From contig NC_090254.1 in assembly GCF_037325665.1 (NCBI RefSeq), positions 18,279,134 through 18,343,133 on the forward strand: DNA of 64,000 nt, given 5' to 3'. Source of the DNA: Littorina saxatilis (lineage: Eukaryota; Mollusca; Gastropoda; Littorinimorpha; Littorinidae). The position numbers and the translations under genes are program-made. Of this stretch, positions 36,838 to 48,787 are shown in pieces (the first letter of the stretch is position 1; each line of letters starts with the position of its first letter). The notes beneath the pieces are model-generated. The model was not told the DNA's origin and made no database searches. It saw nothing but the letters and a program-made list of their open reading frames with translations.

Positions 36838-37353
36838 ATGGAGAGAGAGGGAGGGCGGGAAAGAGAGAGAGAGGGAGGGCGGGAAAGAGAGTGAGAGGGA
36901 GAGAGAGAGGGAGGGCAGGAAAGAGAGTGAGAGGGAGAGAGAGAGGGAGGGCGGGAAAGAGAGTGAGAGGGAGAGAGAGAGGGAGGCCGGGAAAGAGAGT
37001 GAGAGGGAGAGAGAGAGAGGGAAGGCGGGAAAGAGAGTGAGAGAGAGAGAGAGAGGGAGGGCGAGAAAGAGAGTGAGAGGGAGAGAGAGAGGGAGGGCGG
37101 GAAAGAGAGTGAGAGGGAGAGAGAGAGGGAGGGCGGGAAAGAGAGGGAGAGAGAGAGAGGGAGGGCGGGAAAGAGAGTGAGAGGGAGAGAGAGGGCGGGA
37201 AAGAGAGTGAGAGGGCGAGAAAGAGAGTGAGAGGGAGAGAGAGAGGGAGGGCGGGAAAGAGAGTGAGAGGGAGAGAGAGAGGGAGGGCGGGAAAGAGAGT
37301 GAGAGGGAGAGAGAGAGGGAGGGCGGGAAAGAGAGTGAGAGGGAGAGAGAGAG
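36838..37353. repeat. GA-rich minisatellite, 36-bp period, left part
   Basis: About 14 copies of a unit containing GAGGGCGGGAAAGAGAGTGA. The same unit resumes at 41.17 kb, after the inserted LINE fragment. Confidence 0.9.
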
Positions 37354-37924
37354 TCAAGTCAAGTCAAGTCAAGTATTTTATTGTTTTGGGCCCAGAGGGC
37401 TTTGAAACAAAGATATAACTTTAACCAAAAAAAAGGTAACAAATCAGACAGTTAATATATGTATATAAATTGAGCGGACAAATACAACAATACTATACGA
37501 CCAAATTAAATTGGCAATATACACTTCCATACATGCAAACAAAAAGAAAAATAGGTTTAACAAAATCAGGTAAGAAATCAGGCAGATAATATGTATACAT
37601 TAAGCGGACAAGGATAATATACAGCTGAAGTAAATTGGCAATACCATTATGCCATGCATCTTTTGTAAAAACACAAAACAAAAGCATGTATTACATATAT
37701 GACTAAGTGCCAAAAGGTGCGCACGAAAAGCGGACAAAGGGGCTAAAAAATAAAAGTTGACAAACACGACTGATATTGTGATTTTTGTTAAGACAACAGA
37801 TGCTGGAACCCAATTACGAAAAGAAAAGATAAATTTACCCAAATGATTTTACAAATAACGATAATTTTGTTCGTTATATCATTCAAAACGGCACTGAGTC
37901 ATAGCATTAAGGTTATCTCGCACG

Positions 37925-38860
37925 TTTTTAAAGCTAGGGCTTTGAAACTTGGCACACAACCAAAGTATAATGACCTCCAGGTATGGTGCACATCACACTA
38001 AACAACATTGAATTTCAAGGTCACAGCGAGGTTAAATTTCCTTTGCAAACTGGAAAATTGTCGTTGTCACGTCTTACATGTTTTAATACTAGATCAGTTA
38101 GACTTTACATACTTCACATACTTTCAGCATTTTTATAAAACCTCATTAAAAGTGACCTGCTTGTTAATCTTTGTCAAAGTTCAAGGTCACAGCGGGGTCA
38201 CATCTGGTCCAAATGTGGAATATTTTCAATTTATTCAGCGCGTTTATAGCACGAGCTTTGAAAATACACACAGTTCTAGTGTATAATGTTCACACACGAT
38301 TAAAGTCTGGTTGAAAAAGTCAAGGTCACAGCAGGGTCGCGTTGAGGTCAAACATATACATTTTTCAATGAGGTTTTCTCATATGTTTTTGAAGCTAGGG
38401 CCTTGAAACTTGGCACACTACGCAAGTTAAATTAAACCTCATCAAATTCCAAGGTCACAGTAAGGTTAAAGATCCTTTAAGGATATTTTCTAAAAAAGGT
38501 GACCGCCTGGTTAATGTTTGTCAAATTTCAAGGTCACAGCAGTGCCATCTGGCTTAAACTTTGAAAAATTGTCAATTTCTTCAACTAGTTTTATAGTGTT
38601 TGAAGTCATTCACACATGATGAAAGTCTGGTTGATAAAATCAAACGTCAAGGTCGCAGCGGGGTCGCATTGAAGTCAGACACATACAATTGTCATTTTCA
38701 CGAACGCCTTTTAAGCAACACCTTTGAAACTTCACACATTCCAAAGTTTTGATGTTGTTTGGTTATAATCAAAGTGTGGTCAATTTCCATGATTGAGAGC
38801 ATTCAGAGGGGTCAAGTTGAGGTCACACAAAAGAGATTAAATTGTCGACACAACAGATGA
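37925..38860. repeat. Degenerate array with recurrent CAAGGTCACAG motifs
   Basis: Segments such as GGGCTTTGAAACTTGGCACA and CAAGGTCACAGCRGGGTC recur every 80-160 bp (for example near 38016, 38168, 38321, 38451, 38529). Units are much diverged. The half-site AGGTCA is therefore dense here. Confidence 0.6.
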
Positions 38861-39972
38861 GACTGGCTACCACTGTTTATTTTAATACACTTTTATGCAA
38901 ATTTTAAATTGTGTTCAACCATATACACCAAACTCACCCAAACTCCTGAAACATCCAAGAAAAGGAAAAATGTGTCCAAGCAAGGAAAAACGCCATTTCT
39001 TCAAAGGCTGGAATAACTACAGAGGCAGCCGCGTCATTACACACAATGCAATTACGTCATACATCATACATTTCTATGAGTCATGTTGAATGGAATGGTG
39101 GCATGTGCCTCTATTCTAGCTAACAACAAAGCTGAAAAAATGAATATTATCTGTTTGTTTTGTTTGTTTTACCCGTACGAGACCTTTCTGTGACCTTGAC
39201 ATGTGACAAGGATCTACCTTAACTTCTTTAAGTCGGAGTTGAGAGTTGTGTGATGTTTGAAGGCTCTCCCTTTAAAAAAAACTGAGATAATGATGCATTT
39301 TCGTGTTTTTGATTTGCCCATGTGACCTTGAGATTCGACAAAGGTCAACAAGACTTTAACCGTGTATGGAGGCTATTAAGCCCAAAAATGTGAACTTTCA
39401 AGGTTCTTGCTTTGAAAAACTCTGAGAAAAAGGTTATGTTTTTTTTTTTACCCACACGAGACCCTGCTATGACCTTCACATTTCTCAAGGATCAACCTTG
39501 AATTCTCCATGTTGAACAATCATTAAGCAAAAGCGTTGTTTGAAGTTTGAAGGTTCTAGCTTCAAAAATCTCTGAAAAAATATGTTTCATCCGTTTTCTG
39601 AACCACATGTGACCCAGCCGTGACCTTGAAATCTGACAAGGGTCAACAAGACTTTTACCATGCATGGGGGCGATTAAACCCCAAATGTGTGTGAAGTTTC
39701 AAGGTTTCAACTTAAAAAACGTCTGAGAAAAATATACATTTTCCTTTTTGGACAATGTGTTGCACGCAAGACAACACGACAAACGCTCGTGTTATCATTC
39801 TTTTACTTTAAGGTCGACTTGCGTGCCCGCTCTTTCGCTAATCTCAATTAAAATTCATCTTAGAAGTTCGGTTTTATTACGCTTTTAATTAAGAAGATTA
39901 AACTAAGACAACAAATAGTTAGTTTTACCCATTAAACTCGATAAGGTAGTGACATTTTATGTTGAACGCAAG

Positions 39973-40383
39973 AAGGTGTCGCACGCAAGATCTGAAAAGA
40001 TGTTGACGACATAATTTCAACACTTGATAGCGCAATCGTGGTTCGTGATTTCTTCACAAATTTTGAACACAGAATGTGTCACGTGGTTCCGTAAATGAAG
40101 TAGATCTTTGTACATGTAAATTTTGTTTTTAAAAGAAAATAACCGTTAATTACCGAACATTTTGTCGCACGCAAGATATGACGAAATTTTCAAATCGTTT
40201 TCAAAAATGCTGTTCAAAAGTTCTGCAGTCTTTGCTGGATTACTTGAAAGACAGCAGTTTGATACACCGTTATCGCTTGACGTGTCGACATCAATTCCAG
40301 AGTTTTTGAAAAAGAAATTTAGTAAATATCTGCGATTGAAAAATGTATGCCGTGATGACGAATCATCTTGCGTGCGACACCTT
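39973..40383. mobile_element. Inner inverted-repeat element AAGGTGTCGCACGCAAGAT
   Basis: AAGGTGTCGCACGCAAGAT at 39973-39991 is exactly inverted at 40365-40383, bounding 411 bp. A further GTCGCACGCAAGAT occurs inside at about 40163 and related GCACGCAAGA/CTTGCGTGC motifs lie just outside. It may be a MITE nested in the 3-kb element or part of its own structure. Confidence 0.5.
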
Positions 40384-40792
40384 AAAATTCGGTTATCGAA
40401 AAAAAAAAATTCTCTCGAGATTTAGATTTGACGTTTGGTCTCGTCTGTAAAGCGATGTTTCAGGCATTCAATCAAACTAAATGCAATTCATTTGTGCTTC
40501 TTGTTATTTTTCTGTGGCATATTCAAAACACGAGGTATCACGATGTCCTTTTTCAGATGGCCGGTTTTGGCGTTATTTTTGACTTTAAACAAAGATAACT
40601 TCAAAACCGTTCAAGTCAGACACACGAAATTATGTCCACTATCTCTTCGCACATTCATCCACACACACACCAATTTTCAGCAGACACACGTTTTTAGAAA
40701 CATTTTTATTGTAAAACAAAGTCGTCTTCTGTTCTGTGAGCACCTTTTGGCACTTAGTCATATACATACCAATAAAGAAACTAGATATAACG

Positions 40793-41165
40793 CTAACATA
40801 CTAAAATCATAACATGGGCTACAAATCTTGCTAGCTTCATTAGTTTTATCTTAGATTTACAATTTATTAGCTGTTCATATTTTAAACAATTTGGGTGAGA
40901 TCGGTAATAAGGACTAATTAATTTTCTTCTTTCAGACACTATACTTTCGTCGGTACAACTGAACAAATAGTGAAACTCATCACCTAATTCATTTTTATCG
41001 CACATGTCACACAATCTTTCATTTCTAGGAACATTAAAAAATCTGTGCTGATGTATTGGCAACTTATGATTGCTTGTTCTAAATTTTGCTAGTTTAACTT
41101 GGAGTTTCCTAGGCAACCAAAGCAAATACCTTTCCAGACAAAAATCCTTTTTATATATTCTGTAA
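40793..41165 (-). pseudogene. C-terminal fragment of a LINE-encoded protein
   Basis: The frame reads LPRKLQVKLAKFRTSNHKLP, then a Cys/His motif (LCDMCDKNELGDEFHYLFSC) and ends before 40793. The pattern 'R-E/N-x-R-x-C-x2-C ... GDEFHxLF-C' is typical of the tail after the reverse transcriptase in several invertebrate LINEs. Reverse transcriptase and endonuclease are absent because the copy is truncated. Confidence 0.7.
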
Positions 41166-41172
41166 TTAAAAC

Positions 41173-41323
41173 AGAGGGAAGGCGGGAAAGAGAGTGAGAG
41201 GGAGAGAGAGAGGGAGGGCGAGAAAGAGAGTGAGAGGGAGAGAGAGAGGGAGGGCGGGAAAGAGAGTGAGAGGGAGAGAGAGAGGGAGGGCGGGAAAGAG
41301 AGTGAGAGGGAGAGAGAGAGAGG
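41173..41323. repeat. GA-rich minisatellite, 36-bp period, right part
   Basis: About four copies of the same unit as at 36.8-37.35 kb, in the same orientation and register type, so the two parts were once one array. Confidence 0.9.
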
Positions 41324-41769
41324 CCATGGAGAGAGCATATTCATGTACACATACGTGCCTACATTATCCGCTTGCAGGAACATTTTTCATATCATCTTTT
41401 TATTTTATTTTGTGATGTTTTCTTTTTATTCCCTAGAGAGCCAAAAACAAATACCATGATACATTAATCGTCTAAAATTCCAAAATATTTTACGCCAGCT
41501 CTCCTATTCACAGGGCAGATTAGCAACGGAAATCCAATCATAATAAAAAAAACAGAACAGGAACTGCCATGAATAATAAAGACAAGTGGCAGGCGCTTTC
41601 ATTTGCCTGCTTTTCATTGTCTAACATTACTGTTGAAAAACTGATTTTACGGCTATTGTCAACTGATATCTAATATAGTAATTCTTTAAATTTTGACAGA
41701 AAGACATGCAAAAAAGATTTCCGCATCCATTATTAACTGCCAGACGGAAAAGTGTTGTTTTGACTCTAC

Positions 41770-41899
41770 CTTCAACTGATGGATTTGTTTTGATCCAGGC
41801 AAAAAGGGGTTTGTAGTTTGAAAATAAAACTTGTCTCTGGTAAATGATAGATTGACTGGGTGAAACTGATCTTGGCTGTTTTTCATGCTCTTCAAAGTG
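41770..41899 (-). CDS. Candidate additional upstream exon of CASZ1
   Basis: A 130-bp open segment begins after an AG (with a weak pyrimidine tract) and ends at GTTGAAG before the donor GTAGAG. In the frame starting HFEEHEKQPRSVSPSQ it has no stop, and its last single base fits the phase of the next recognised CASZ1 exon at 36107 (G plus GT gives Gly, then ISNSISALG). It lies in a repeat-free island on the right strand, about 5.7 kb upstream. I see no residue-level match to castor N-termini, so this is a structural prediction only. Confidence 0.3.
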
Positions 41900-42029
41900 C
41901 TGAATTTTGTTTGTTTGTCTTGAGCTTAGTTGCATGGTTGCGGTTCAGTGTTCTTGCCAGTATTTTTGTCTGTTTGATTTCACTGTTGCTCGCCTTTAAA
42001 GGGGTGCAGAGAGAAAGAGAAAGAGTGAC

Positions 42030-42050
42030 ATGTGTGCATGTGTGTGTGTG

Positions 42051-42102
<52 letters not shown>

Positions 42103-42170
42103 TGTGTGCATGCATGTGTGCGTTAGTGTGTGTGTGTGTGCGTGCATGTGTGTGTGTGTGTGCGTGGGCT
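42030..42170. repeat. (TG)n microsatellite
   Basis: TG repeats with scattered CG and CATG interruptions. Confidence 0.9.
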
Positions 42171-42719
42171 AGATGCATGTATGCATGCATGTGTGTAGAT
42201 CGATGTACATTTCTTTCCATCAGTCTCCTTCACATCTATTTATATTCCATGACATTTTTCCATTTGACATTCCATATATTTGATAAAGCCTCTCCCATCC
42301 ACTCAAAACTACCCACTCTTCCATATTTTCCCCTTTTTTCCCCACCAATACCACTTACTAAACAAACACAGCACTTATTCCATAAAAGCGTTTCTCGAAG
42401 TCTTGGCTAAAGACCAAACAACCTTGTACATATATATGTGTGTATTCTTCCCCCACACCCCTAACAGGTCTGCCTTACACAGTGTTCTGTTTCTTTGGCT
42501 GCTATGACAACAAGATATGGAACTATAAAGGGGTGGATCTAGTCTATATCCACAATCGCTGGCAATTTTTTTTTACACTGTACCTGCTAAAGCATGCAAG
42601 GGCAGGGGTTCAGTAATTCTCTTTATGCGGGGAAAAATGATAGTTGTGTGTGTTTGTGCATGTAGGTGTGTGATTGTGTGCTAGTGTAGGGAAGAGGGTG
42701 GGGGGACTGATGGTGGGAG

Positions 42720-42859
42720 AGATACAGAGAGACAGACAGGGTGTGAGAGAGTGTGTGCATGTGCATGTGTGTGTGTTTGTGTGTTTGTGCGCGGGTGCAT
42801 GTGTGTGTGTGTTTGTGCGGGGGTGCATGTGTATGTATGTGTGTGTGTAAGTGTGTGTG

Positions 42860-42907
<48 letters not shown>
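42720..42907. repeat. Compound GT-rich and (GA)n microsatellite
   Basis: GT-rich stretch with GCATGTGTGTG motifs ending in about 45 bp of GA. Confidence 0.9.
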
Positions 42908-42908
<1 letters not shown>

Positions 42909-43584
42909 CTTGGCTAAGGTTGGAGTAACTTTGATCCCTCACCCCTTCATACACTACAATTTCTCCTTCCTTCACCGCTCAGTCTCTACCCTACCGTCTT
43001 AGTAGTGACTATAAGATTCACAACAACCAGAATACACTTAATAATCACGGTAAAGACAAGAGAACAGAAAGAAGTCACTTTCCTACTTAAAACAAATTCA
43101 ATGATTCAAAATGCAATGCATAAAACAGGTCCTTGTTTGGCTATGAGCTGATATATACTGACAACCCAAAAGAAGAAAAAATTCACACACAATACAATTG
43201 CCTCCATTATATCACTCACTTAACTATGCATACCCAGCCAGTCGGGAGCTTTTGCAAACCATGGCCTATCAAATTACTCTGATAACTACCCTATCTCTAA
43301 CTATCCTATCTCAAATCACACATAGCTTTGCAAAATCATCCCCCGCCCCGCCCCCCTCTTTTTCCCCGCTTTGCCTTTTTCTGCTGATATCTGCTTTTTA
43401 TGTGCTTGCGTGATATCGATAGTGCAAGGGAATGTTTTTGGTATTTTTTTGTGTACAGGGTTAAAAATTCATGAAACGGAGATATCATGTTCATTTTGCT
43501 GAATAGAGTGCAGTTACACGAACCCTTGATGTGACGTCAAGCAAAGATTTGCATGTGAAAAAGTTCATTTATTTATCTCCTCAC

Positions 43585-43679
43585 CTGACTACAAACAGAT
43601 CATTTCAAATTCACCCACTTTGGGGTCACTTGGCTCTTTTCCGACTTTTTCTTCTGTCGTTTTGATTTCCAACCCACAG
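43585..43679 (-). other. Possible non-coding exon with good splice signals
   Basis: On the minus strand a strong pyrimidine-rich acceptor (TTTCTCTTATTCAG) is followed 95 bp later by a consensus donor (CAG before GTGAGG). All three frames contain a stop before that donor, so if used it would be 5' UTR, perhaps of CASZ1. An earlier donor after AAGTGG would leave one basic open frame (KSKRQKKKSEKSQ). Speculative. Confidence 0.15.
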
Positions 43680-43844
43680 CTGAATAAGAGAAATGTGTTA
43701 ACTTGACATGTTTTGACATGCATTGTGTGCTTTAGTGCGGTGCACGAGAGGTCAATAACAAGTATTTTACTGCAGGACAATATAATTTTAAGAACAGGTA
43801 AAGAGATATAGATTGAGACAAAGTTAGAAAGACAGCCACAGAGG

Positions 43845-43901
43845 CAAAGAGAGGGAGGAGGAGAGAGAGAGGGTGGGAGGGAGGGAGGGAGGGAAAGAGA
43901 A

Positions 43902-43956
<55 letters not shown>

Positions 43957-43985
43957 GGGAGAGACACACACACACACACACACAC
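43845..43985. repeat. (GA)n with GGGA interruptions, then (AC)n
   Basis: Purine tract followed by about 20 bp of CA. Confidence 0.9.
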
Positions 43986-44864
43986 AGACCGATAGAAGAG
44001 CAGAAAGGATAGACAGACAGACAAAGATTAAATCGAACACATAGTGACATCAAACTCACAATCAAGATATTATATCAAGAGCACAGGGATTATTAAAAAG
44101 ACACATTTCAGGGAGACAAATAGAGGCCATCAAAACAAAAGTCCCAAAATGTGTGTGGGAAATCTTTCTTTCTGTTCTACCTCTTCTCCGGGTCACCGTG
44201 ACCAACTGCGGAGGAGTGTCAAATTCACACACAAAAAGTCACTCTATCTGCATGAATGTTTAGCACAAAATCCCAACTAAAAAGTTTAATGGCGAATAAC
44301 TGCAATTTTGCCTTGCAATTCTAGTAATGTGTGCCACGAAATTCTTTTAATGCATCCCTGGTTGTTTTTAGATTTTTGTGTTGACTTCACTAATGAATGG
44401 TTGCCAAAATGCGCAAAATTTAAAGATAATGTTGCTTCTAAAACAAACAGGCAAAGACACAACATGGTTCAATACAATTAGCAATATGCACAACTTTTAC
44501 AACTCTCTTTAATCTAGAGAAATTTGAAGGGCCAAAATATCAAAATTAAATCATTTCTTTTTAAAGGTAACCAATGACTAATCGAGATTAACGACGACAA
44601 AGGGAACACAATTATTTGTACTTTTTGGTCTATCAATATTACCTTGGCACCTAACATACAGGAACTTATCAAGAGGTTGACCGACCAACAGACAGCCACA
44701 CAGAGACAAACAGACAGACAAAGACACAGACACGAACATACAAACAACACACAACTAATAAGTTTGAAAATCATGAACCCCAATTTCCTTATTTTGGCAG
44801 TTTTACTGCCTGCCCTTAGAGAACAACAATACACATACTAAAACATCACATAATCTTCTATGAT

Positions 44865-45207
44865 TTTGTTTGTTCGCTCATGGGCTGAAACTCCCACGGC
44901 TTTTACGTGTTTGACCGTTTTTACCCCGCCATTTAGGCAGCCATACGTCGCTTTCGGAGGAAGCATGCTGGGTATTTTCGTGTTTCTATAACCCACCGAA
45001 CTCTGACATGGATTACAGGATCTTTTTCGTGCGCACTTGGTCTTGTGCTTGTGTGTACACACCAGGGTGTTCGGACACCGAGGAGAGTCTGCACACAAAG
45101 TTGACTCTGAGAAATAAATCTCTCGCCGAACGTGGAGACGAACTCACGCTGACAGCGGCCAACTGGATACAAATCCAGCGCGCTACCGACTGAGCTACAT
45201 CCCCGCG
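44865..45207 (-). repeat. Core-body SINE with head type 2, second copy
   Basis: Head GGGGATGTAGCTCAGTCGGT and the shared body. The 9-bp duplication TTCTATGAT (44856-44864, 45208-45216) is exact. The 3' end lacks the usual GAA tail. Confidence 0.88.
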
Positions 45208-45704
45208 TTCTATGATGTGCGCCCCTCTCTCTCTCTCAACACACACAAACACACAAATGTACATACGCACGCATGCATGCACGCGCGCACATACACACAC
45301 ACAAACCAGCACACAAAAACCTACACAATGCCATAAATTAAGAGTTTATCAAAACAAAATTCAAACTGACAAGATGATCCTTTTTGAGAGAAATACCACT
45401 GTAAACAATCCAGGGTACAATAAGTGTTACATGTCAAATTTATGTATATCATCACATCATAATAAGGCAAACATTGTCACTCTTAATTTGAGCTGCTTGC
45501 ATAATCCGCTTTGAAACTAGCAGGCCTGGCCCTTTCTCTCTTTACCCCTCTCTCTCTCTCCCTCTCTATTTGTGCACGTACTTGCGTATGCATGCACTTA
45601 GTACATGCTTGTGCGCCCAAAGCATTGCTTTCTTGGAAAACTTTCGAAATGTTTTTAATTTCGTTTTTGCGCGTTCGTGTGTGTATGTCTGTGTGTGCTT
45701 GTGT

Positions 45705-46045
<341 letters not shown>

Positions 46046-46966
46046 CGTAAGTGTATGCGTGCGTGTTCAGGAGTCCATAGGCGTTCGTGTCGGCCAGGGG
46101 GTGCATGCGCGTTCTTTAAAAATAAAGCGTTCAAATAAAGTTAAGTTAAAAGGCAACGCCCCCAGCATAAAAAGTGGGTCAACAAGGGTAACTGCAATAA
46201 ATGATTCGACCTGAGAGGAAAATATGAAGATTTACAGCTGTGAAAAAGTTTGGAAGACTCAGTTTAACAGAAAGCGCTAACAAAGTCGGACTGTGCGTCA
46301 ATATCGGAGAGAGAATAGCCTATTCTTGAAAAGATTGCTTGGAGGCGTTATACTCTTTATCTCACGGCAGCATCTGCGTATTTGAACAGACAGGCAGGCA
46401 GACATACAGACACACACACACACACACGCACGCACACACACCGTCTGAGCGTGATCGCTCGTCCATGCGTATGTGCGGGTGAATGTGATTGTGTGTGTGC
46501 GTGTCAGTGCCAGTCTGTAAGCCTGCTTTTGAGCGAACTCTTTGCACGCCTTTCAAATTAAATTTAGCCTACATCCAATCCAACTAATTTACACATCATT
46601 CAAACTCAATAAAACCGCACCATTGAGATCAAAGACCACAAAAAACCCCTCTGAAATGACCTCTTAATCAAAAAAGAAATAAACACAGACCAACACATCA
46701 CAAACGACAAAATGCATACAACAAAATAATACAATTAAAAAACATAAAAGAAAGAAAAACCGGTCCACTTCAAACACAAAAACAATCCCCATTTGCCTTG
46801 AAAATAAGAGAGAGAAAAAAGCCAATCATCAACGCATGCTCATAGATCATAATCTCACGCACGACTTCCTGTCAACTACACACACTCGGGCTAGGCTAAC
46901 TCGACGAAGGACATTTTTGTTAGCGCCCAACCACTTTCAACCAGCTGACTGAATGCAAGAATGCGC

Positions 46967-46980
46967 GTTGCTATGGCAAC
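46967..46980 (+). promoter_or_regulatory. X-box-like motif
   Basis: GTTGCTATGGCAAC is a near-palindromic RFX-site match. No gene start is recognised next to it. It could serve an unplaced CASZ1 promoter or an unrelated transcript, or be a chance match. Confidence 0.35.
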
Positions 46981-47149
46981 GGAAAGGGAGCGAACGAAGC
47001 CCGGGGTTCATGTTTGGCGTTGGTTACCGACAGGACTGACGCCTACGATTTCCTAATCTCTTGACCCCCAAATATTTTGGCAGTGAAAATTATTACGACT
47101 ATGCGTTAAAAATCCCCGACTGAGAAATTTGGGAGTGAACGAGCGAGCG

Positions 47150-47187
<38 letters not shown>

Positions 47188-47650
47188 TGTGTGTGTGTGT
47201 GTGTATGTGCGTGTGTGGGTGGGTGTGTGAGTATGTGCGTGTGCTTTACTCCCCAACCAAAACATCGTCGTTAACGTTGAAAATGAAACGACGATTTGAT
47301 TTCACGAACGGCAAAGAGTTTAAAACGTAACAGAAGAAACAAACCGGATGACGGCGTATTCACACTTGAAATTAACGTTTTAATTGTATGAACATTAAAG
47401 TACTGGAAGGCAAAAGAGGAATTATACTCGCTTTTGCATAAAACACGAGTAGGCTAACACACACATTTGAAAATGTAATGCAAATATGGCTTTGACTTTA
47501 AAAAGAAGATTAATTTCTGAGTCAAGCTGGACAATGAGGGACGCGTATACGTGTCAGTTCCTTGGCTTTTCAATTACGTGTCAATTACAGCGCAGGCACA
47601 GTTCAACGGAGATATGACCAAAAAAAGGCTGCCTCTCCTAGCCATGTTAA

Positions 47651-47860
47651 CTACGGCGGAACCCTCATTTTAAGATCTTCAAATATCTGACAAAATCGGG
47701 TCTTAAAAAGGAGGGAGTCTTAAAAAGGGGGTAAATTTACAGAGGTTGTGAATAAAAAATTTTTAAGAAAATAGGGTCTGAAAAAAGAGGAAGTCTTAAA
47801 TAAGGGGATCTTAAATGGGGGGGGGGGGGGGAGGAGGGGGGGGGGGGGTTCCCACTGTAG
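47651..47860. mobile_element. Diverged mariner-type MITE (CAGTGGAACC family)
   Basis: CGGCGGAACCCTCATTTTAA and GGGGGGTTCCCACTG-TA ends with the GGAGGGAGTCTTAAAA block between; a poly-G run near the right end. Confidence 0.65.
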
Positions 47861-48787
47861 TTTGCGATGAAACTGACAATCGCTTCTCAAATAAATAAAT
47901 AAGGCGAGATTTAGCCCACAGCCCACAATATCAGCAGTAAGTGTTTGTGTATCAGCACGTTCCGTGTGCGTCTCGGTGTCGAAACAAAGCTGGAGAACAA
48001 AATTTATCGTTCGCGTCTCAGTCTGTTGACCTAAGCATTTGACCGTCAAAATGTTCATGAAGTAAAAATAAGAAAAGTCAGTGCTGTTTGAAGACAGGCT
48101 AGTAATGTATCGCTTTTTAACGCTAATATATTATACATGAATAAATTATCATAATTATTTGGTGTGTCAATAGAGGAACAAAATCTGTGTATTTCAGTCC
48201 CTTGCCTATTAAAGAATAAAACAGCCACATTTTCTCGTCTTTTTTTCGACTCACACATTTTGCCAAACAAAAGCTTGACAGGGAAAATAGTGTCACCAGG
48301 CTTGTAAAACCTGGCTCCATTCCAATTTTGGGACTGAATATTATCCCAGAATGAGATATTGACTTTATGGACAATTGGTATGCTGTTAAGTTAGTCTGAC
48401 ATTAAAAGGCTAGTTGGTTGGTTGGTTGGTTGGTTGGTTGGTTGGCGGTTTGGGCTGTTGTTGTTTTAAAGCTGGTTTAAATTATTCGGTTTTTTTGTGT
48501 GTTTTTTTTGTTTTGGTGTGAACGAAGCTCCGGTACAAAAATGCGGACAATCTGGTAACGCGCAATCCTGAAGTTCCGGTTGTAATGGTACACTTGTTAG
48601 CCGTATTACAATTTTGAATTTGTTTTCATCTCACCTTGGCTGAATAAAAATGAACAAAGCTAGGTCCGTGCCATTGAATTCGTGGAAAAACAAGATAAAA
48701 CTAATAGGGGGTGGGGGTTTGGGATGGAGGTGGAGAGGGTGGGGTCCTCAGTTGAATACATCTCTACCTCGGATTTTGATGGTGTCA

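Larger units (their letters stand above)
37698..40762. mobile_element. 3,065-bp non-coding DNA element with 23-bp perfect TIRs and 6-bp target duplication
   Basis: TATGACTAAGTGCCAAAAGG (23 bp in full) at 37698 is exactly inverted at 40740-40762, and TACATA flanks both sides (37692-37697, 40763-40768). After one mismatch a further CAC also matches. The interior holds a degenerate array rich in CAAGGTCACAGC and, at its right, an inner inverted-repeat element. No transposase recognised. The family is unassigned. Confidence 0.8.
37354..41172 (-). mobile_element. 5'-truncated LINE inserted in the minisatellite, itself interrupted
   Basis: The LINE reads on the minus strand. Its 5' border (near 41,172) carries the C-terminus of a retrotransposon protein; its 3' end is (ACTTG)n at 37354-37375. 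A 3.07-kb TIR element (37698-40762) splits its 3' UTR. The (ACTTG)n tail and the truncated 5' end are typical of non-LTR insertion; the clade is not determined. Confidence 0.7.

Noticed and set aside
36749-37357. 202-codon minus-strand frame rich in Pro, Leu and Ser
   Set aside because: It is the translation of the GA-rich minisatellite.
36838-41323. CRISPR-like direct repeat arrays
   Set aside because: The repeats are contiguous minisatellite units without spacers, in an animal genome.
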